Shown here one piece after another: positions 36,154 to 47,399 of a stretch of DNA of 64,000 nucleotides. How positions within the stretch are numbered: position 1 is the first letter of the stretch; every line of letters starts with the position of its first letter. The notes below the pieces were generated by a model, which was not told where the DNA came from, ran no database searches, and saw only the letters and a program-made list of their open reading frames with translations. Origin of the DNA: Liquidambar formosana (lineage: Eukaryota > Streptophyta > Magnoliopsida > Saxifragales > Altingiaceae); the NCBI GenBank assembly GCA_039720395.1, contig CM077823.1, positions 31,764,371 to 31,828,370 on the forward strand. The letters run 5' to 3'. The translations under genes were made by a program, and so were the position numbers.

Positions 36154-37319
36154 TAGGCTGTGTTTATTACGGTGAAATGGAGGAAGGGATGGAATGAGTA
36201 TTCCATCGGTGAAAAAAAATGGGATGTTTGGTAGGGCACTAGGGATGGGATTGTGATTCCTTTGGAAGGTTCATTTCCTTGTACGAAGGAATCGGTATTC
36301 CTCTTTCAACCGGGATGAATGAGCATTCCCATCTCTCAAGGAATGAACAAAATATTAAAAATTTCAATCTCTGGCAATAATCTGATATTTTGCCTCCTGC
36401 CCTTCTCTTTCTCTCTCTCTCTCTCTCTCTCAAAAATCAGAGTCCCCATTGTCGCCCTTGCCTCCTGCCCTTCTCCTCCTCCTGCCGTACTCGTCCCTGT
36501 CGCCTTCGCCATCACCGTCCCCCTCACTGTACCCGTCGTCATCCTCGTCGCCGTTGCCTCCTACAAACGCAGCTGAGGTCCCATGAAGCTAATCGAGCTT
36601 GAGAACCTCCGCTAGACGCCGTATAAGCCTACCCTCCTCCCCGGTCCGACGGTGGCCACACCTCCCCAATCCACACCACACCTCCCAGATCTGCAACATA
36701 TGGAGCATCATGTGGCCAAATGGATATGGGATTTTGAAAATGATGGTGGGATAGAAAAAAAAAAAAAAAAAAAAACATATTTGTGGTAGAATGGGAATGG
36801 GATGATGAAGATGATTATAAAATTTTTTTATTGTTTTATTTCCTTTCGTTTTGCTGTGAGATGATTATAAAAAAAAAAATGCAAGGAAAATTTTTAGGAT
36901 TGTGGAGGAGGCTCTTGTAAGAGAAACCCCTTCCTCTTTCTTTGATTTGTACGAATCTTCCCCTATCTTCGTCAACAATGGGAATTTCAATGGTTTTATC
37001 TCCAACTTGCAAGATTTGCCGAGGATTGTTACCTCTCATTGTTCGTTGCAGTTATTCCTAATGATCGTGGTTTGATGCATCAATGAACTAGAGGAGAGAG
37101 AGAGTTTATACTCGTCTGTTTTGAAAGTCAAAAGTATGAGAAATTTTTGAGTATATTTATATTAATTTAATAGATTGTATTGGGAATCAACGTTCCATTC
37201 CTTACTTGCACCAAATAAAGGGATGAAATGGCCATTGAGAATAGCTATTTCTTTTTTTTTAATTTTTATTTTATTCCCACTCTCATTCCATTCCATTCAA
37301 CGTACTAAACGCTGCCTAA
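36154..37319. mobile_element. hAT-like TIR element, non-autonomous
   Basis: The left end reads TAGGCTGTGTTTATTACGGTG and AAATGGA. The right end, reverse complemented, reads TTAGGCAGCGTTTAGTACG and TTGAATGGA. The flanks are similar but not identical: ACAAAACCC on the left and ACAAAAACC on the right. Repeated GGAATG or CATTCC words fill the subterminal parts, a hAT trait. It has no transposase. A (CT)n run lies at about 36409-36431, followed by a GC-rich segment (about 36440-36690) unlike the rest. Confidence 0.5.
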
Positions 37320-39500
37320 CAAAAACCACCCAAACCCATAGATAACATATGCAATCTTGATTGCATTAATATCCATGTTTTATGCACTCCAATTGAAATA
37401 TCCTTGGAGATTGTCATTCTGAAAATTTCCATGATTAGTAGTATTGAATATATTATTCCTGGGTTTAGAATTCTCTCAAATTATATCATTTAATGACTTC
37501 AGCCCAACTCCCACTGAATATTCATAAAAAAAATTTAGGTTGCACACATTTGATGTTATATCACCGACAGGTTGTACTTCCACCTTCATAAATGTGCCCT
37601 GTTTGGCTACTGTACAGTACTCTGTGCTTTAGATGACTCTTAAGACCTCCTTAGTATTTTCATATTTCCAACTCGCTAAATATCATTTTTTAGGGTGCCA
37701 AATTAACGTCTTGGAGGATAAATTTCTGAGATTAGTAGAAAAATACACCACTAATGAAGGGGAATGGCATGGCCATACCTTTCAGCATTTACAAGCACCT
37801 GAATATGCCATTCCTTATTTACCAGTACTAGATATATTTTGAAGCTAAACACCCCCCCCCCTCCTTCCTTCTCTTCTTATTCCACCCAGCAGTCAAGTTA
37901 GACTTCCAACTGGGGAGTAAGCTGATTTGGGATCAGACTACTACCAATGACTAGTTCTCAACCAAAAGATCAGAACAACCAAAATACCTTATTCCCTTGC
38001 GGAACATGACGTTACCTCTGGCTGGGGTTTTCAGAAAAAAGCTTCCATTTGTCTGAGAGCATGAAACATTCATTTGGTTATTTTGTTCACCATTTAATTG
38101 AGGTGCAGAAAAATTATGATGTCTATATCCTGGATGTTAATATTTGTAAAGCAATTACCTTCCCCTGGGCTGCCCGCAATCCTTTCAGTGATGGGATATT
38201 ATTTTCAAACCTGGAGAGAAAACTCATTCTTATCCCCTGCCATTGGAGGTTTAATTTGGTACCAACCTAAGTTCTCATAATTTGAGAATGCGTGAAATTA
38301 ATTCAGGTCTTGAGATTTTTCATATTCGCCATATCAAAGATATTAAATTTGAAAGACGAAACGTAAATAAGTAGGCTTAGCTACTAGCCACGTTTTGCTC
38401 AGTCATAAGACTTCAGGGTCAAGTTTGAGCCTTGAGTTAATTTAATTTTCTCTGAAGATATTATTTATTTTATATATAGGCTTTTCAGTTTCTCATATAA
38501 GAGGTTGAGAATTTCATATATCCTTATTGCTTGGTTCTCATATTGTTTTACAATTACTTTAGAGTTTATTTGTAGATGATATTTTTTTAAAGGTGAACAA
38601 GTGAAGTAATGTCGTCTACAAACAACCCTCCCCCACCCAACTGCTTGAGAGCAGCCCCTAAATTGTGTAATTGTGGACGTCGAGCTATCTTGAAGATATC
38701 GCAAAAGAACTATAGTAGATATTGTCTTTTTTTTTCATGCCCCAGTTATATTGTGAGTAATATGTAAGTATTGAAATATGTTATTCTTTTAGTAAGTTCT
38801 TGTGTATATTTTAACAATATTCAAACTTTTTAGGAACGAAACAGACACGATTGCCATTTTTTCTCTTAGCGTAAGCCTATAAATGGTGTGCATAATACTG
38901 GTGATGAAGCATCATCCACATTCCAATCAGATGTAAAACATCATGTGCGATATAATTACATTTTACCTACATCAATAGAGCTTAGGATAATTGTCCGAGT
39001 GTTAATAATCTTGGCAATTGTGTATTTGGTTTTAAATAATCTATGAATATTTGTAATTAAACATTTTGGATATTAATGTTATCATTTTGGATACGATGGT
39101 GTTTTCGCATTTCAATACTTATTATATGTAAAGGCTCAACAAATGGCACTTGAATGTATTCAATTTGACAGGCTATACCAGTATGCATGTGGGCCTGGAC
39201 AAAAATTTTTATTATTTATTTATTTATTTATTTTTTGTACTCTTGTTGTGAGAAATGGTTTACTAGATGTCTTTGGAGCAGGAGGGTTAAGACTTAAAAG
39301 TGTGACTTGAGGGTAAAATTGAAATCTGAAAACATATATTGGTGTGAAAACTCGAAGTTGGCAACCTAGGCGAAATTGCCACCACCAGTTTCAGGTAACA
39401 TGTTTTGGTGTTTACCATTTGCACTAAATTAACTAATTTCCATGGCAGGCACCAAATAGCCTTAGTAGAAGCCTTATCGCTATAAAAACACGTTTTTGTC
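37320..39500. other. Intergenic
   Basis: Open frames at 37633-37842 and 38049-38270 have near-normal composition (GEWHGHTFQHLQ, ITFPWAARNPFSDG) but match no family I know. They may be relics of an unidentified gene or element. The rest is AT-rich without motifs. Confidence 0.4.
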
Positions 39501-39504
39501 CAAT

Positions 39505-39640
39505 ACTTTGAGCCCAACACTTTATGAGATCAATGTTAGAGTGAAATACTACCCACCATGCCCAAGGCCCGACCTATCCTTAGGCCTAATTGCATACTAT
39601 GATGGCAGTGCCCTCACAATCTTGATGCAATTGGAAGCCA
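39505..39640 (+). pseudogene. 2-oxoglutarate/Fe(II) dioxygenase fragment
   Basis: A single exon-sized piece reads VKYYPPCPRPDLSLGL, then DGSALTILMQ. This is the hallmark block of plant DOXC-class dioxygenases, where NYYPPCP is followed by PH-x-DGSA-x-T-x-LLQ. The iron-binding His of the HxD motif is replaced by Tyr (YYDGS instead of HxDGS). The frame stops soon after, and neither the second His nor the RxS motif is nearby. It is a dead fragment. Functional relatives hydroxylate or desaturate specialised metabolites and hormones. Confidence 0.75.
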
Positions 39641-39699
39641 CCGGAAGACTCCATACTAAGGAAACTAAGTTTAAGCTTAAGTTTCAACTTTAATTGCTT

Positions 39700-40560
39700 A
39701 ACAAGCCAAGTTTGAGCAACAGCAGGAAATATAAACCTCATGAAAATGAAAGTTGTTTACAATTAAACCTCATGTCAATGAAAGTTGTTTACAATTAAAT
39801 CTCATGATAATGAAATTCAATTATAATTTTTTTATAAAATTTGGCATGACTCTGTCTATAGTAAAGACATCCCAAGTTATCGACTAATCAAATCTGTACA
39901 AAATCAAAGAAATATAATTTCACAGAAGCCATCAATATATGAAGAACACCAAAAAAATTTTAGAAATTCTAGCATGTCTTTGTTTATAATAACAATTAGT
40001 CCCCCCAAAAACCAACAAAAAAGAACTAAATGTTACATCTAAAGTTTCAGTCTATAGTCCGTATACACATTAAACTAAAATGCATCAGTGTACACATTAA
40101 ACAATTAGTCTCCCACCATGCTTTGCACTTCGTTCTATGAGTGTTCATCAACCCTAAATAGAAAAAAGTTTAAAAGGAAAACAACATTAATTTCCCAAAA
40201 AAAAAAAAAAAAAATCACAATGATAGTATAAAAACTAAACTAAGTTAGTCTATTTAATTTTTACTTGGCTAGAAGACATATTATTTGAGCCTTGACAAAG
40301 CTCAAATGCCCAATTTGAACCATCAAGATTTGCTGTTAACAATGCTTGGATGTTATTTGGTGGTGTGAACAACATCAAATCCACTGGCAGACCCAAAGTA
40401 AAACTATTTGTCTGTATAGACAAATAAAAATATTAACATATATGTAAAAAATAATATATAAAAGTTGTATATGGTGGAATGAAAGATTCATCTGTGATTG
40501 TTGAGTTTGTTCCGGTGGAAGGGGAATATATGCATTTGCATTTTGTTCAATATGACGCGC
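39700..40560. other. Intergenic, AT-rich
   Basis: A 35-bp unit (CTCATGAAAATGAAAGTTGTTTACAATTAAA and variants) is repeated about three times at 39735-39820. No gene was recognised. Confidence 0.45.
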
Positions 40561-40628
40561 CTATAAAACAATAACAGGTATGTATAAAATTTCAAAGATA
40601 TACAAAGTTTATACATAAATAACAAGGG

Positions 40629-42918
40629 TCACATGTTACATGTTACCTTAGATGTGGACTTTGATTTAGATTTTGTGTTGGACTTTGATTTGGCTTTCGC
40701 TTTCGTTTTTGCCTTCACCTTGTCCATGGTTTTTTCCATTCCACTCCTTTCCCTATGTTTCCCCTTAAATGGGTCATTTCTTTTCTTCAATGTGTATGTA
40801 TCCATCGAGTTGGCAGCATTACCAAGTTGGTCAACTGTTTGTTTGTTTTTTGTTTTTTGTTTTTTTTTTTTTGGTATAAGAAACAAATTATAATAATTAA
40901 GAAAATGAATACAAAAAAATACAAGGAGTCCAAATAACAAGGAAAACAAAAGAAAAGAAGTTGGTCACCTATTTCATGCGCTTCCCCCGTTTCATGCGTT
41001 TCCCCTGTCTCCTGCACTTGCCCATTCAGATGTGCATGTATTACAACTTCCAGCTTTGCTTACAAATTGATTTAACTTTCAAGAACACAATGATACGCAT
41101 CTTTATATTTGGAAGCCTTATGTGCTAGCTTCCTCTACCTTGTCATCATTATGGAATATTGTTCAGTTTCTTCCAACTTTCCATCTGCATCAATATTGCA
41201 GCCACGCATATCATATACATATGTGGATCTTGTATCTCTTGTCCACCTCTTCCATATATATTGGGTAAGGAGTTCCACACCAATTAATACATCTCTAAAG
41301 ACCTTTAAGGCATGTTTGCATAGGACGTCACTCATTTCAAATAGTCTACAACTACAAGAGAGATTATCATTAGACTTCAACCTCTTCACATGGCCAACTC
41401 CACGTCCCTCATCATTACATACCATATAAATTGTATTTTCACCATTATCAACAATATCACATCTAATCTATAGTGTAACAGATTTGAAAAACTCAGCTTG
41501 GAATGCTTTAAATATATCCCTTATATAAATTTTTCTTGCTTGAACCAACACTTTATAATGCTCTTTCAGTTTTGGCTGGTTTTGAGACAATGCAAATTTG
41601 GCTTCCAATTATTTGTGGTGCTTGTTAGATAGCAATCTCTCAAAGTGCGTTAGGAATTGTATCAAATCATGATCTGATTGCAAATAATTTTTCAAAGAGG
41701 CAATAAAACTCTCACTCAATTGAGTGCCTTTCATACCTGCACACTAATGCAACCTAACATATGCATGAGCCCAATTTTCCTTCACTTTATATGAAGTGCC
41801 CAACTAATGATTGCCACGCACATCAAAATCATCAAACATTTGTTCCTAGGCAGCTAAAAAATCGACCTCCTCATCAATGTGGTTCATGAAATATGCTAAC
41901 TTATCTTTAATAGACTTAGTAGTGTATGTATCAGAATCAGTCTCAATCTCAGTAGCAATTCTACTCACATGCTTTGTGACATTTTGCATTATATGTCATT
42001 TGTATAACCTATGGAAAGTGTTGGGCATTACATTAGGGATGGCTTTTGCCATTACAGCATTTTGATCGGTTATGATGGTTTGTGGATGCCTATTGGACAT
42101 AGCCTCTAAGAATGTATTCGATGGTCTCGTCGTACATTAGTGCAGCACCAAAAATCACAACCTTTCAGTGATGATTAAATCCTATGAAAACATCTCACAA
42201 CATCACTAAATTGACTGTAATCAATAATCATGCGAGCATCCGCCCAAAAAATATTGGTAATTTGTTCCTCATTGTCTAACTGAATAGCATGATAAAATGA
42301 TGGATTTTTAATTGTTTGTTCTTTAAAATATCGCATCAAACTACTTGCTTTCTTATATGCCAATTTACTAATTCTCCTACTTCAAAGGTAATTCTTCTGA
42401 TTAAGTTTAATAAATCAAAAAGATTCCCTTCCTTCAGCTTGTGTACTCATTACGAAATATGTATCCCGAATAGAAAGCCCAGCTTCTTCAGCCATAACTA
42501 ATTCATTGCCCTGCAATTCAGAAATGCACCATTGAGCAAACTCATGATTATGCTCCTCAACAAAGATGTTAATTTCATACTTTCGAGTGTCTTCATTGAA
42601 TTGTACTCCTATTTTAGCCAAACACCCCATCCTTATCTGACCCCTAGGATTCTTAGGGGATGTCGTTCCATCCTTTTTCATCCGAAACCCCTCGTGTGAA
42701 CAAACATAAATACTTGTATTGATACAACCAAGTCTCTTATTCTTATTGGTATAATGTCTTCGAACGCTAAAGGCCACTCTCCTGCCGTATTCATTATAAT
42801 ATTCATAGGCCTTTGTTTCAATATCAAACGCTATACCGATCCTGGGCTTCCATTCCACTTGCTCAACACTGTCATCTAATGCCAACTCCATTCTTGCACC
42901 CACAAAATTTAAATTCAA
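40629..42918 (-). pseudogene. FAR1-related / MULE-transposase-like protein, degenerate
   Basis: Reading the - strand from 42918, a FAR1 DNA-binding domain comes first (AFDIETKAYEYYNEYGRRVAF, GCLAKIGV, EEHNHEF). The MULE core follows: FWADARMIIDYSQF, then MSNRHPQTIITDQNAVM and MPNTFHRLYKWHIMQNV in broken frames. A SWIM zinc finger comes next (CSCRLFEMSDVLCKH, near 41340-41290). A low-complexity Lys/Ser/Ala tail (KAKTKAKAKSKSNTKSKS) lies near 40700. Stops break the middle (for example near 41850, 41800, 41750, 41610 and 41465). FAR1/FHY3 proteins are light-signalling transcription factors derived from Mutator-like transposases. Whether this is a host gene relic or a transposase relic cannot be decided without terminal inverted repeats. 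Confidence 0.8.
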
Positions 42919-42976
42919 TACTCACAATAAGAATAGGTTTAGGACGAAAAAAAAAAAAAAAAAAAAAAAAAAACAA

Positions 42977-43190
42977 GAAGTGTAAAACCCCAACCTTTAA
43001 TCCCAATGTACCCCAACACCCCTAAAATAAAATAACCCAGCCTAGCACTAGCAGCACAAACAAAATAAATAAATAAATAAAAACAGCAGCAGCAGCAATG
43101 TAAAACCCCAACCTTTAATCCCAATGTACCCCACAACCCCTAAAATAAACTAACCCAGTCCAGCACTAGCACTAGCAGCACAAAAAAAAT
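42977..43190. repeat. Tandem duplication of a ~115-bp unit
   Basis: GTAAAACCCCAACCTTTAAT starts at about 42980 and again at about 43100, each followed by CCCAATGTACCCC, CCCCTAAAATAAA, TAACCCAG and CCAGCACTAGCAGCACAAA-type words. Separated by (AAAT)n and (GCA)n runs. It lies just upstream of the FAR1-like pseudogene. Confidence 0.8.
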
Positions 43191-44630
43191 AAAAAGCCCA
43201 TAACTTGACAAAGTAAATTTAAGCTTCAATAACTCATATTGTGACCTAATAGGTAATCCAAAGGAAATGACAAAGTATATGCACATAACTTGAGATAACT
43301 CATATCATTGAGAGAATATAGATTATTGAACATGCACAAATATGGAAACTTTTAAGCTTTAGTTATTCCATGATATGCAGAATAAGTATGAAAATACATG
43401 GGTAGAGAAGTAATGCAGCACAGTTAAGAAATTCATGAGCTGTTAGTTATGTATGTTACATTTGGAATAATATGTTTTATATAATTATATTGCTTCAAAG
43501 CATTACAAGACAATATAATAGGTGTATAACACAACACAAGCAGATAAAGCTATGGACTGCAAGAAATTTTAAAATGCAAATCTGACTGGCACCATTATGT
43601 TGATTTAGAAGGAATACTAGTAGTACTCATCATCATGTTGATTTAAATCCAAATCTGAGTAGCACTTATAAAATGCAATATTTAGATGGTTATAGATATA
43701 ATTAGATAATCCACAAGGCTGATTCCATATTGGGGTAATCCACAAAATTGGTCATTGTTTCTCTTTCATATAGCTTATTAAACTAGAGCATCTTAGCCCA
43801 GTTAGCAAGAGTAAATATGGATATTTTTGCCTTGTTTATGTGTTTGCAACTTCTTAAAGGTGGGCATCATTCTTCTTCTTTCTTTTTTTTTCCTTTTTTT
43901 TTTTTTTTCGTATGGTGACTCTAATGGTGCACAACGGCCGAGCTTATTTGTAAGAAATTGAAACCCCCTCTTCCTTTTGGGAAAAAAAATCCAACTGTAA
44001 AAAATAAAAAAACCAAAACAAACAAACAAACACCTACAAAGAAAAGAAGGAACAAGGTAATCCATGAGGGTTATTCCATTTTACTCTAAATAATAGATCA
44101 TCCCTGTATCCATTAGTAAAGAATCAAGCAACATCTCTCCTGTATACAAAAGAAAAAAGATAAAAATAAATCATAGAACCCTAACGTGAAATTTGAAATA
44201 TGAGATTAAAAAAAAAAATTCAGTTAGATTTGAAACTACATGGGAAAATAATCCAAGAGTACACTTGCTAGCTGAGAATACCACACCTGAATGACAGTAA
44301 CTTAAATGATCACCCTAAACATACCTCAAAATAAGGCATACTATTCTAAATCCAATAGGGGGCCTCAAGATATATCATATAGCTAAAATGAAGGAAAGCA
44401 GTGAGAGAAAAGCAACACCCTATAAAAATGCATGTCTCATGACCATTTCTTGAACACTAAACAATTCAGCGTGAAGTGAGCACTGATGCATGGTTTCTTT
44501 GTTGTGATTTGTGAATATCATATAAATACATAAACAAGTTTAGACCACTCAATTTAACACATGCAACTAATGAGGTACATGAGCCATAACAGAAGTGTGT
44601 TTAGCGTGACCAAAGAAAAGGAAAATTACG
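43190..44630. other. Intergenic
   Basis: No coding content is supported. A ~50-base segment (GGTGCACAACGGCCGAGCTTATTTG, 43929-43968) recurs in direct orientation at about 44858-44898, so the two copies flank the CDP-diacylglycerol synthase exon. Confidence 0.5.
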
Positions 44631-44635
44631 CTCAC

Positions 44636-44799
44636 CACAAATGCAGAGATCACAGATCACAGTCGTAACAGATGCTCCAATGAAACCCTCCCAAGTTTTG
44701 TTTGGAGATAATTTGATCAAAGGAGTTCTTCCAAAGAAGAAACCAAAGACATAAGCCGCAATGTCATTGATAACAATAAGTGATGCAAGAAGAAGAAAC
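44636..44799 (-). pseudogene. Isolated exon of a CDP-diacylglycerol synthase (phosphatidate cytidylyltransferase)
   Basis: The - strand frame reads [20 protein letters not shown], then [20 protein letters not shown]. This is the conserved CTP-transferase signature region of eukaryotic CdsA-type enzymes. Both splice signals look intact: acceptor TTATGTAG before 44799 and donor GTGAGC after 44636. No other exon of this ~420-residue multi-membrane-span enzyme was found within several kilobases on either side. The exon is therefore a duplicated or captured fragment. The functional enzyme makes CDP-diacylglycerol from phosphatidic acid and CTP in the ER. Confidence 0.8.
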
Positions 44800-44909
44800 C
44801 TACATAAATATGAAACCATGTCAAGGAAAAGAAACAATCATGCGAGCTTATTTGTAATGGTGCACAACGGCTGAGCTTATTTGTAAGAAATTGAATCCCT
44901 AATGCCTGC

Positions 44910-46089
44910 AACACCATTATGCTATATATAACGGCTTTATGCGCTAAGGAATTGGGTCTTTGGATGCATTAAGAGATTGTTGTTTGTGAATTTGGAACCC
45001 AAGAAACTTCTACAATCTAGCGATCCTAAATTTACTTCTCATGATTGTATTTTATTTATTTTGATTTCAAAATTTTCGTCATAGAATTACAGAGAGGGGT
45101 ATCAGATTGGGGAAGAGTTTCACTATTGGTAAAGTGCCAAGGTTTTAGTACAGCTTGGTAGCTAAGTTTTATGGCATCATGCTGCCTAACAACAAATGAT
45201 CATGCTAAAACTTTCTTTAGATACCGAAGAAAAAAAACAAAACAAAAAAAAAAAAGGAAAAAGAAAAAAAAACCTTACCTTAACACTGGAAGTGAATGGC
45301 TTGCCGTCGGTGGAAAATCAAACCCATAATTGAACACAAACGAAGTCAGGGGACCTCACCACTAGAAGGGGGGAAGGAGCTTGCCGTCGATGAAGGGGAA
45401 AGAGCTCCTTGCCGGGTCAAATCTGGTCCATGCCGTGCCGCGTGGATGGGGGAGTCACCGATGCTGGGAAATAATGGCTGCACGGGAGTCTACTACTGTT
45501 GCTGGTTCCGTGGGGAGAGAAGGTAGGAACTCGCACTAGGGAAAGGAGCTCGTCGCCGACGGTAGTTGAGGTTTCACCTATGGCATAAACGAGCGGGAAG
45601 AGAAATGGGTCTTCTTCGACTGGGAACGCGACGGGGATAACGCGACACATCGCCGAAGAGGAGCGGGGAGAGTCCGACAGGGGCGAAGAGGAGAGAAAGC
45701 GGAAGAGGAGAGAGAGAGGAGAGTTTGGGATTTCGATTTTGAAATGGATCCAACCATTTTCGTTTTGTTTTGGCTCTAACCCAAAACAACAAAACGCTGC
45801 ATTTTGTCTATTTCCATCCCTAACAGCAAATAGTGTTAAGCCTTAAACCCTAAATGGCTGCCATTCATCTCAGTTGTTGAATAACCTCCCATCCACGTGG
45901 CAATCCATCCATGGCTATTCGACGCTGCAGTTTGTTTCACCAACTACAGGAAATCCCAAATCCCTTGAATGGAGTTACCAAACACTTAGCCTATAAATTT
46001 GAACTGCCCTTGTACTTAGAAAAATCAATTTTCAAGGTTGTCACCCTGAAAAGTGTACTGTTGGTTAATTCCCCTTTAAATTTTAAATT
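44910..46089. other. Intergenic, with a GC-richer promoter/5'-UTR-like block
   Basis: The block at about 45290-45780 is distinctly richer in G and C than its surroundings. On the - strand it reads as a CTCT-rich leader followed by short open frames (45574-45792 and 45417-45650) of no known family. It could be the 5' end of a lost gene or of the element that carried the FAR1-like or CDP-DAG synthase fragments. Confidence 0.35.
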
Positions 46090-47080
46090 TAGGTAAATTA
46101 CATTAAGATCCCCCTCTAAAATCTGACAATTACAAATAGACCCCCTCACGTTTCTGAAATTACATTAAGACCCCCTCCCTCTAACTTCCGTCCATAATCC
46201 GTTAAATCACTTTCAATTTTTTTCAAAATACCCTAATTACCCTTATTGGATGACAACTCCCATGTTAAATGCATATAACTCATCACTCCAACACATTCAT
46301 CCAGTACATTTGATTGATTGATTTGTTTATTGATGAACAACTAAAAGATTATATATATATATATATAAAAGAAAAATGCCAAAAAACTTAAATTTTTGTC
46401 CAACTGATGTGGTAGCCATCAAATTTGCTCATTAGAAACAATTATCTATTTAATTGATGTGTAAAAAAAAAAAAAAAAAACTGATTTGCCAAGTTGCCAC
46501 CTTATTTGCCACCTCTATACGTGCATCTCCATTGTAATAATTCTTTTTATTTATTTCTACATATGAGTAATGCTACATAGCCCCTTTTTTTTTTACTCAA
46601 ATTTACTTACTCAAATGAGGTGGCAACTTAGCAAATCAATTTTTTTATTTTTTATTTTGCAAATTAATTAAAAATTTAATTAAATAAATAATTGTTTCTA
46701 AAGAGCAAATTTGACAGGTAACTCATCAGTTGGACAGAAAATTTAAATTTTTTTTAGCATTTTTCTTATATATATATATATATATATTATCTTTTAGTTG
46801 TTTATCAATAATAATTAAAAAATTCAAAAGTATTGGATGAACTATTGGATTGGTGAGTTATATGCATTTAACATGGAAGTTATCATCCACTAAGGGTAGT
46901 TAGGGTATTTTGAAAAAATTTGAATATGATTTAATGGATTAATGGACGGAAGTTAGAAGGAGAGATCTCTTTGTAGTTTATTTTGTAAAGTAAGAGATGT
47001 CAGTATAATTTTAAAAACGTGAGGGGGTGTATCTATAATAATCAGATTTTAGAGGGGGTCTTATTGTAATTTACCCCTTA
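46090..47080. mobile_element. ~1-kb fold-back (long inverted repeat) element
   Basis: The two halves are reverse complements over almost their full length. TAAATTACATTAAGATCCCCC at 46094 pairs with GGGGGTCTTATTGTAATTTA at about 47055. TCTAACTTCCGTCCAT pairs with ATGGACGGAAGTTAGA. ATGCATATAACTCATCA pairs with TGGTGAGTTATATGCAT. CAACTAAAAGAT pairs with ATCTTTTAGTTG. The loop lies near 46500-46610. The flanks TTAAATTTA on the left and TTAAATTTT on the right are a candidate 9-bp target duplication with one mismatch. It has no coding capacity. A transcript through it would form a long double-stranded RNA. Confidence 0.8.
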
Positions 47081-47154
47081 AATTTTCTCGATAAAGCCTC
47101 CTATACCCCTAATCTTGTTAATTTTTTTTTATAAAAAAAAATTCTAGGGTTTTA

Positions 47155-47182
47155 CATAGAGAGAGAGAGAGAGAGAGAGAGA
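47155..47182. repeat. (GA)n microsatellite
   Basis: A GA run just 3' of the fold-back element, at the start of a leader-like sequence that leads to the candidate exon at 47329. Confidence 0.8.
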
Positions 47183-47328
47183 GGAGCCGCCACTAAACAA
47201 AACCCGCCAGCGCCAGCACCAGCACCAGCACCACGTCCACCTCACGGCCATCACCATCACTACCAGATATCTGGACCGCCGCCACCACCACCGCTTCTCC
47301 ACCGTGTTGCTTATCGTTTGAAAGATCA

Positions 47329-47391
47329 TGGTTCGAGCCCTTCAAATGCTCGACTGTGACGATCGATTCGTCCCTCCAAGACTCAGAGGTA
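47329..47391 (+). other. Possible first coding exon of unknown gene
   Basis: An ATG in reasonable context opens a 20-residue frame (MVRALQMLDCDDRFVPPRLR) that ends at an AG/GTAACT donor. It is preceded by a (GA)n tract and a GC-richer leader with CCA/CAC repeats, as in plant 5' UTRs. No following exon could be linked to it. It lies 3.5 kb upstream of the truncated IFRD copy C on the same strand, but the sequence does not resemble the copy B first exon. Confidence 0.25.
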
Positions 47392-47399
47392 ACTTGCCT

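Noticed and set aside
36319..36602. Overlapping open frames rich in Ser/Leu, Pro or Arg on both strands
   Set aside because: They are readings of the (CT)n tract and the adjacent GC-rich block, with no family motif.
40633..40949. Asp/Phe-rich + strand frames at the FAR1-like locus
   Set aside because: They are the complement of the Lys/Ser/Ala-rich tail of the - strand FAR1-like pseudogene.
45296..45792. Open frames on both strands in the GC-richer block
   Set aside because: They overlap on both strands with no motif on either. Higher GC alone lengthens open frames, so I kept the block only as a leader-like region.
47144..47329. - strand frame MIFQTISNTVEKRWWW
   Set aside because: It reads the antisense of the (CCA/CAC)n and (GA)n leader, is low complexity and has no family match.
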